NCBI RefSeq assembly: GCF_014898055.3
Contig: NW_023604295.1
Location: 97,789,591-97,853,590, forward strand
Origin: Talpa occidentalis
Lineage: Eukaryota > Chordata > Mammalia > Eulipotyphla > Talpidae
Direction of reading: 5' to 3'
DNA: 64,000 nucleotides
Shown here: positions 56,780-64,000 of the stretch, in pieces
Layout: every line of letters begins with the position of its first letter
How positions within the stretch are numbered: the stretch's first letter is position 1
Program-made: the position numbers and the translations under genes
Notes under the pieces: generated by a model
What the model saw: only the letters and a program-made list of their open reading frames with translations
The model's database searches: none
Told to the model about the DNA's origin: nothing

Positions 56780-56995
56780 TGATTATTAAATATTTGTATG
56801 CACACATACTTTCTCATACTTAGCTCATTTAGCCTCACAACAATCCTGTAAGACTAATATCAACATTTTTCATGTGAGGAAATGAAGGCTCAGAGAAGGA
56901 ATGTGATTTGCTTACTGGTCACACAACCAGTAAGAGGTAGAACTAGGAGTCAAACCAATGCCTAGTTAGAGTGGAACTCTTTACCACTGCTCTCA
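56780..56995 (-). repeat. MIR SINE, reverse orientation
   Basis: aacaatcctgtaagactaat, catgtgaggaaatgaaggct, cagagaaggaatgtgatttg, ctggtcacacaaccagtaag and aggtagaactaggagtcaaa follow the MIR reverse complement closely. Confidence 0.8.
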
Positions 56996-57531
56996 GAGGC
57001 AGCATCTCAGAGGCGACAGGAGCCAGGTCTGCAGCCTTCCCTGGAACCCAGGAAATGTTCTGCCTGCCTTTAACCTCACCCCAGGGCTGAAGGCCACAGA
57101 GTAAGGAGACAAAAGGATGAGCTGGGCCCTCTCAAAATAGCTGGGCCCAGATAAAGGACAAAGGGTGAAGTCAGAAAAGATTTCTGGATAAGTTAATAGC
57201 CCTATAACAATATTTATTTCTTGCTTTAATAACTGCACTGCAGTTATGTAAGAAAATGTGTTTGTCCTTAGAAAACACATGCTGAAGTACTTAGAGGGAA
57301 AGAGATATTATGTCTATAACTTTTCGCACACATTTCAGAAAAGAAGTATTTATAAGTCTATACAGATTGTATGTGTGTGGGTATGTGTGCATAGAAAGAG
57401 AATGAATGATAAAGCAAATATGGTAAAATGTTAACATTTGGAGAATCTGGGTAAAAGGTATAAAGGAATTCTCTCTGTAAATTTTGCAACTTTTTTTGTA
57501 AGTCTGAAATTATTTAAAAAGTAAGTTTTTA
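56996..57531. other. Intron 1, unique sequence
   Basis: No gene or named repeat; the SINE target site aaaaagtaagttttta begins at 57516. Confidence 0.4.
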
Positions 57532-57798
57532 GGGCCTCCCTGGTGGCACAAGGGGTTAAGCTCTGCACTATGAAGCAATCCGTAGTCTCTGCAGCACAAG
57601 TTCGAGCCCCAGCCAGCCCAGAAACCCACATGGTGAGGCAGACCTCTCCTGTCTCACCCGCTGCTCCCCTCAGCAGTGTATTTCAGTCAGTCTGCTTGTT
57701 CTGTTCCCCACTCTGTCTCTGGTGGGTCCTCTCACCCTGCGTCTCTGGCCTGTACCCCAGATCTTGTATGCATAAATAAATAAATCTTTTTTTTTTTA
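57532..57798 (+). repeat. tRNA-derived T+ SINE, older subfamily
   Basis: The copy runs from gggcctccctggtggcacaa through agttcgagccc to cttgtatgcataaataaata and aaatctttt. Perfect target-site duplication aaaaagtaagttttta lies at 57516-57531 and 57799-57814. It has the GTACCCCAGATCTTGTATGC-type end. Confidence 0.95.
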
Positions 57799-57944
57799 AA
57801 AAAGTAAGTTTTTAAAAAGTACCTGTCTACTTTAGGACTTAATGAGTTCTACTTGAACTGTGAGCGATGACATTTGGGAGTCTTCAATATATCCTTTTGA
57901 CCCTAATGTGACTCCTTTGAATCCTGAGAGAGTTTAAAGGTTAT

Positions 57945-58145
57945 AAGTAGAACATGGTCTCTGGGGTCAGAGGACTGGGCTCTCAGTCCTGGTCCTGGTT
58001 GCTTCTAAAATTTCTAAACCACATAAGTAGCCATTCAAGGTTGTTTAAAGGATTTTGTGAGATGAGACTTATACCTTGGTTTAGTGTTTAGCACAATTTC
58101 TGGTTCATGATGAGCTCTCCATAAATGTTATTATTATCATTGTCT
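57945..58145 (+). repeat. MIR SINE, near full length
   Basis: agaacatggtctctggggtc, gaggactgggctctcag, tggttgcttctaaaatttc, ggattttgtgagatgagact, gtgtttagcacaatttctgg and ccataaatgttattattatc follow MIR order. It ends about 110 bp before the coding exon. Confidence 0.75.
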
Positions 58146-58198
58146 CCTCCGTCATCACACCTGTGAGAAGTAATGACCTGGGTATATTCAGGCACTAA

Positions 58199-58417
<219 letters not shown>

Positions 58418-59429
58418 TAGGATGCAGTGGAAGAACTGGCAGCTTGCACTTTGTGGGACTTTGCTGGTTGATATCATCACCATTATTAAAATTGCTTGTT
58501 TTGTTCACTCACTTATAGCATAACTGGTAGCCTGCATCTCCTCTATCATATTCATTAGGCTAATACCACTTGGCCATGTGGTATGTGTATAAGTCATATC
58601 CCCAGTCATAGAGTTGAATGCTTCTTGGATTCATCCTGCCCATCTCATATTATCCGTGAATGCTAAAGACAGTGGTCACTCTAGTACCTGTGTCTCAATC
58701 AGGGCACCCTCTCAGTTGCTCCCAGCATCAGGCTACACAGCCAGATAAATAGGTAGCATAGCATGTGTCTGTGAGAGCTCCTGCTACTCTTCAGTAAGTA
58801 AGCATACATTCTGTAATCGGGAGTTGACATTGTCTTCTTTGAAAGACTAGATCTTAGAGGGTAACAAATTAGCATTCTTATACATAGGCATTTTCAATAC
58901 CAATGGTATGACTTTGCCAGAAATATTTAATCAGCTGGAAATATTTAATCTGGAAATGTTTCATCTCCTTGACTTTCCATTTCATTATTAAAAAGTGAAA
59001 TGGCATTTTGAATCTGCATGATTATTTCTAAAGAATATAAGTCATTTATATTTTGATATCAGGTATATATGAAAGTATTTATTAGATTTGTATATTTTGT
59101 TTATTCCTGTATGTGTTTTATATTTTCATATTGTTCAAAAACGTTTGCCTTTAAGGGCATCTTTTGTACACCAGAGTCAATTCTTGTTTATTTTTAATAT
59201 ATAAAAAAAGAATTTGATTAATATGTACATTATTTCTTCAAAGAAATTACATACAAATGTTTATTTATTTTAAAGGCAATTTTTTGTTTATAAAGTGTAA
59301 TTTTTTATTATTCAAAGACAAAAAGTAAGTGTCTAGCCTTACTAAATATATAGCTCTTACAAAAAATAAAAAGTCCAAACAATGGGTCAGTGAACATTAG
59401 TGGGCAAAATACCAAAGAGGAAGTGTAAC

Positions 59430-59937
59430 TAACCATTAAACTTGGGGAAAAGTGCTCAATATCATTAAATCAATGAAAATGCAAATAAAGACATGATGAA
59501 ATATCTCAAGATTTGTGGTGATTAGCACCTTGTAGCGATAAACAAGGTAAATACCACAAGGACAGCTACTGTGGCTGCTTGAGCACCACAAAATTGCCAC
59601 CATCTGTCACCAAACTATAGTTGGTGTTTAATAAATATTTGTTGTGGGAGTAAATAGTTTTAGCCTAAGAGATTAGCAAAGATTAAAGATTGACAAAATT
59701 CAATACTTCTAGGGAGGGAGGGAACCATATTCTCATGTATTTCTGGTGATGAGATAAGTGAGAAAGCATTCATGGAGAGCAATTTGGTATAACTTGACAA
59801 AAAATTTAAACTCTGCACCTATACCCGAAATGAGGAGAAAAATCAATCAAAACTGAACCAAAACTGCTACAAATGTTTGAATTCACAAACAAGGACTATA
59901 ACTATATGCTCTATATTCAAAAATTAAATAGCAATAA
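59430..59937 (+). repeat. Ancient L1 3'-region fragment
   Basis: aaagtgctcaatatcattaa, aatgaaaatgcaaataaag, atgatgaaatatctca and gagagcaatttggtataact resemble the segment of L1M elements around aacatcattagtaatt, aaatgcaaattaaaacc, gagataccactt and aacagtttggcagttt. Poorly conserved. Confidence 0.5.
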
Positions 59938-60201
59938 GGGCCTCCCAGGTGGCACAAGGAGTTAAAACGCAGCCTATGAAGCTATCCACAGCCACTGCAG
60001 CATGAGTTTGATCCCCGGCCAGGGAGCCACCCACATGGTGCAGCAGACCTCTCCTGACTCACCCCCTGCTCCCCTCAGCAGTGTATTTCAGTCAATCTGC
60101 CTGTTCTGTTCCCCATTCTGTCTCTAGTGAGTCCTCTCACCCTCCATACCTCTGACCTATACCCCAGTTCTTGTGTGCATAAATAAATAAATCTTTTTTA
60201 A
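59938..60201 (+). repeat. tRNA-derived T+ SINE, older subfamily
   Basis: The copy runs from gggcctcccaggtggcacaa to cttgtgtgcataaataaata and aaatcttttttaaa. Target-site duplication aaaattaaatagcaataa (59920-59937) matches aaaattaagtagcaataa (about 60203-60220) with one mismatch. Confidence 0.94.
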
Positions 60202-60220
60202 AAAAATTAAGTAGCAATAA

Positions 60221-61203
60221 GCTAAATATAAAAAATACTCAAATCAAAAACCTAGAAGAGAAAACCACAATATATGAGATGAAAAATACTCTGAATAGGA
60301 TTAACAATAGAATAGACATTGCAGAAGAAAAGCTTCACGAACTTGAACATCTAACAGTAAGAACTATCAAAAATGTAACACAAAGAAGTAAAAAAAAATT
60401 TTTTTAAAGAAATAAAAGTACATCAGTTAGATGTGGGATAATTTAAAGCATCTTAATATAGTTGTAATTAGAATACCAGAAGGAAAAATCAAAGAACATG
60501 AAAAAAAAATAGTGACTGAAAGTTTTCCAAATTTGATGAAAACAGATTTTATCAAATAACAAATTACAAGCACAAAAATGCATGAATAAAACAATTCCAA
60601 GGTATGTGATTATCAAATTTTTCATAACCAGTGTTAAGGAGAAAATCCGAAGACAGAGACAGAAAAACAAAGGTAAGGATGCCAACAAATTCTTGTCACT
60701 GAATTCACAAAAGGGAATTCAATGAAAAACATCTATTTTTAGCACTCATTGAAAAACCTGTCAACCTGGGATTCTGTGTCCATTTTATAGCTGTTGAAAT
60801 ATTTTTCAAAAAGAAAGGTAAATATAGACATTTTAGATATACAAAAGCTGAAAGAATTCACCACCAGTAAGACCACACCATAAGAAATGTTCAGAAGGAA
60901 AATGATATCAGATGGAAAAATGGACCTACAAAAAGGAAAGCAGAGCACTGGTAAGCACATGGGCTATGTATTTTTTTTTCCTATTACTTAAATTTCTTTA
61001 AAAGATAATAATATAAACAAAAATAATAATAATAGATAGTAATATATAACATAATAGCAACAATAAACAGTATATTATATGTAGAAGTAAAATACTTGAC
61101 AGCAATGTCATAAAGTCTCGAAAAGGAGAAATGAAAAAACACTACTGTAAGGCTCTTATGCTATAGATGAAGTGGTATAATATCACTTAAAAAGGCTGTG
61201 ATA
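60221..61203 (+). repeat. Ancient L1, 5' part to ORF1-ORF2 region (part 1)
   Basis: The words gaaagttttccaaatttgat, tcaaatttttcataaccagt, gttaaggagaaaatccgaag, ctgtcaacctgggattctg, gctgaaagaattcaccacc, aagaaatgttcagaagga, atgatatcagatgg and gaagtggtataatatcactt occur in the order of ancient L1M sequence upstream of ORF2. All frames are broken. It continues after the SINE at 61204. Confidence 0.8.
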
Positions 61204-61492
61204 GGGCCTCCCCGGTGGCGCAGCGGTTGAGCGCTGGGTTGCGAAGCTGCCCTCAGCCTCTGCAGCACCGGTTCGATCCCCGGCTGCTACCCGGCCACCG
61301 GAGGAGGGTCCCACATGGCGCGCAGACCTCTCCTGCCGCCCGCTGCGCCCCTCAGCAGTGTACTTCGGTCCTTCTGCCTGCTCTGCTCCCCCGCTCTGGC
61401 TCTGGTGAATTCTCTCACCCTCCCGTGCTTCTGACTGTACCCAGTGCTTGTATAAATAAATAAATAAAAATAAATAAATAAATCTTTAAAAA
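61204..61492 (+). repeat. tRNA-derived T+ SINE, younger subfamily, in an L1
   Basis: A near-intact copy with A box tggcgcagcgg, B box ggttcgatccc (61270-61280), CAGCAGTGTA block and the end ctgtacccagtgcttgtat. The AATAAA tail is extended (about ten units, interrupted). Target-site duplication aaaaaggctgtgata (61189-61203) matches aaaaaggctatgata at about 61493-61506, one mismatch. It interrupts the old L1. Confidence 0.95.
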
Positions 61493-61506
61493 AAAAAGGC
61501 TATGAT

Positions 61507-63075
61507 AAATTAAAGATATATATTATAAGCCCTACCACAACCACTAAAACAGACAAAAACAGTTATAACTAATAAGCATGCAAAGAATTGAATTGAAATT
61601 TACTTAGTTAATCCAAAAGAAAAAAAAGAGGAAATGGTGATCAAAGAATAATGTAAGAATTGAAGGCAAAAAACAAAAAGATAGAATAAAACCTAATTAC
61701 ATCAAGAATTACATTATATAAGATAGTCTAACAATTCCCACTAAAAAGCACACATTGTCAAATCAGATAAAATAAACTGGACCCAATTACAACTTTATAA
61801 TGCTTATAAGAAGTATACTAAATATAATGACACAAACAGGTTCAAAATAAAAGGGTGGAAAACTATCCCATACTGACATTAATTAAAAGAAAGTTGAAAC
61901 TGCTATAGTAATATAAGAAAAAAGAGATTTCAGAGTAAAATATATTACCTGGAATAAAGGTCATTTTATAATTATAAAGAAGTCAGTACTTTAAGAGGGT
62001 ATAATAATCCTACACCATTTTCCATTTCCTAAAAGAATTTCAAAATTTAGAAGAAGTAAAAACTTACAGAACTGCAAGGAGAAATAGACAAGTCCACAAT
62101 TACAGTCAGATATTTCATTTTTCTTCTCACTAACTGATAGAAAAAGTATACAGAAAATTATTAAAGATACAGAACACTTGAACAACATTATCAACCACTT
62201 TGACCTAGTTGACATTTATAGAGCACTTGACCAAACATCCTCTTAATACACATTCCTTTCATGGACACAGAGAACATTTACCAAGATAGACCATATTTTG
62301 AACCATAAAATAAGTCTCAATAAATGTAAAAGCATTGAAATCCTATCTCTGACCATGGTGGAATTGAATTAGAAATCAGTAACAGAAAGATCTCTGGAAG
62401 ATCCCCCAATTTGAAATAAAATAGTACACTTCTAAAAACCCAAAAGAAATCAAAATGATAATCAGAAAATATTTTTAACTGAATGAAAAGGAAATTAGGA
62501 TCTAGCTAAAACTTTGACGTGTTGCTAAAGCAGTACTTAGGAGAATTTTACAGCACTGAATACCATACTAGAAATAAAGGTGTCAAATTAATAAATTCAA
62601 ATTCAGTCTTATGAAATTAGAAATAAAATATCAAATGAAATATAAGCATAAGAAACTCATGAAGAGCAGAAATCAATGGAATAGAAAACAGAAGTATATT
62701 AGAGAAAATTAATTAAACCAATAGCTGTAACTTTGAGAAGAATCAATGAAATTGATTATCAGGAATAAAAATTCAATTTTTTAAATTTTATAAATATTTA
62801 AAAGAGGAAAGATATAAATTGCCATTATCAGTAATGAGAGAGATGACATTCTACAGATTCTGATACTAAAAAGATAAAGAAACATTATAAACAACTTTAT
62901 ATCTATAAATTTGACAGCTTAATTAGATTAGAAAAATCCCTCAAAAGACACACTACTAAATGAGAATTATTCTGATTCAAGAATTAATTTTTTAAAGGAA
63001 AAAGAAATGGTTAATCTAGATAGCTTTATATTAACTAAAGAAAGTTAATTTTTAATTTAAAAACCACTCCACAGA
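61507..63075 (+). repeat. Ancient L1 with ORF2 remnants (part 2)
   Basis: Collinear old L1 sequence: gatatatattataagccct, ccacaaccactaaaacag, aatccaaaagaaaaaaaag, catcaagaattacattatat, actgcaaggagaaatagaca, agtccacaattacagtcaga, tagttgacatttatagagca, ccaagatagaccatattttg, agaaatcagtaacagaaag, atcaatggaatagaaaacag and tctacagattctgatacta. It covers the region from before ORF2 through its endonuclease part into the start of the reverse transcriptase part. No intact frame; ancient. Confidence 0.9.
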
Positions 63076-63730
63076 GAATTTTGGGAAGGTGGAAGAGTAA
63101 GAAGCACCAGGAGTCCCCAGTTAGACAAACTTGCTGTAGCATAATCTATCTGATATAATTATTTTGGAACTCTCAAGTCTTTTGAAGACATGTAACTTCC
63201 AGGGGGAAACATGTAAATTAAGGTTAATTTCTGCTTCCCTTCCCCCTCTTCCAGCAATACAACAGGCAGATGTACAAGTGTTCCTGGAGCAGCTTGCACA
63301 CGCAGCCAGATTGTTCAAAAATCATTATCCTCCAATATTGAGGACTGGTATTCTGATCACTGGTTGCTGCCTCTGATCACATAGGTGCAGACAAAGATGT
63401 GGGCAGTCATTATTGTCACAACTCCCTTCACTGTTGCAAGCCCCAGCCCCTCCAGCTAAATTTCATTGCAGGGGATTTAAAGGGTCAGTGCACTTTTTCC
63501 CCCTCCCCTATTTTTCTTCTCTTTCTTTTGAGGAGCCAAACGTTAAAGATTACGACATGCAAAACCAACTGCATATGTGGGGAAAATTAGCAAGTTTCTA
63601 AACATGTCCAGTGAAAGACTCAGAAAAAACCTGAGATAACATTAAACTTATACCCTAGGCTGATCTTTGGCACAGGGGCTGCCTACATAAGTAAGTATAC
63701 AAATAAAGCAAGACCAGGGGAAGGAAAAAG
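63076..63730. repeat. Probable old L1 5'-end sequence
   Basis: ttgggaaggtggaagagtaa, gaagcaccaggagtcccca, acttccagggggaaacatgt and ggttaatttctgcttccct, followed by cacacgcagccag and ccagcccctccagct, resemble the start of an old L1M-type 5' UTR in + orientation. Immediately before it lies the end of another old L1 fragment. Recognition is weak. Confidence 0.4.
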
Positions 63731-64000
63731 ATCAATTTTCCAGAGTTATTGTTATAGGGCAGCCCCAATACAAAACAGGGTGCCTGACTGTGGGTCCTCA
63801 CCCACGCGCTTAAAGGGACTTTCAATGCTCTACTGCAGGCACATGCGAAAGGTTAAAAAAAGGTTTATTTACAAGGGAAGGGCAAATGAGGAAATGTACA
63901 ACTCAGGGAGAAAAGTGGGAGACAAAGTTTTAAATGCGTCCTACCCGATCCACCGATCAGGAATCCCAAATGGCACTCTGAGAGCTGGCTGCAAGCCAGG
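63731..64000. other. Window end, unassigned sequence
   Basis: No gene is seen. An LTR-like reverse poly(A) signal (ggtttattta at about 63862) and a GC-richer flank (cctcacccacgcgct) could mark an LTR running out of the window on the - strand. I cannot support more. Confidence 0.3.

Overview
This window is mammalian nuclear DNA. It has no bacterial-style gene packing, no long conserved ORF, many interspersed repeats and one CpG island. The only protein-coding gene I can support is NMNAT3 (nicotinamide mononucleotide adenylyltransferase 3, an NAD-synthesis enzyme) on the + strand. A CpG-island promoter and probable untranslated first exon lie at about 3430-3779, with a CAG|GTAAGC donor. The first coding exon lies at 58258-58403, with the ATG at 58295 and a CAG|GTCAGT donor. 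Intron 1 is therefore about 54.5 kb and fills most of the window. The rest of the gene lies beyond 64000, and bases 1 to about 3420 are upstream intergenic sequence.

The species-level clue is a tRNA-derived SINE of about 270 bp, with 19 recognisable copies. Its head reads GGGCCTCCCTGGTGGCGCAG and carries pol III A and B boxes, and its tail reads AATAAATAAATCTTT followed by poly(A) (a T+ type SINE). There is no Alu, B1/B2, carnivore SINEC, bovine/cetacean SINE, pig PRE1 or horse ERE. The tail type and tRNA head fit what is reported for Rhin-1 of horseshoe and leaf-nosed bats, so a rhinolophoid bat is my best guess, but I cannot confirm this without a search. At least two full-length subfamilies and a short head-only form are visible.

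Layout: 1-3420 intergenic, with a SINE, a MIR fragment and a candidate solo LTR; 3430-3790 CpG-island promoter and exon 1; 3780-58257 intron 1, holding SINEs, old L1, L2, MIR, MER5 and MLT1-like repeats, a 5'-inverted (twin-primed) L1 inserted into a MIR at 29489-30728, microsatellites and a (GGGCTT)16 minisatellite; 58258-58403 first coding exon; 58404-64000 the start of intron 2, mostly an ancient, heavily decayed + strand L1.

The most noteworthy observations are a 7-codon upstream ORF whose stop overlaps the NMNAT3 start codon as ATGA, a G-quadruplex motif and AP-2-like palindrome cluster in the promoter, the L1 with clean target-site duplications splitting a MIR, two head-only SINEs sharing one breakpoint, and a two-unit tandem repeat of about 223 bp next to an L1 fragment. 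I found no novel enzymatic or defence system. Repeat-family names are from recognition by eye and boundaries are approximate unless a target-site duplication is quoted.
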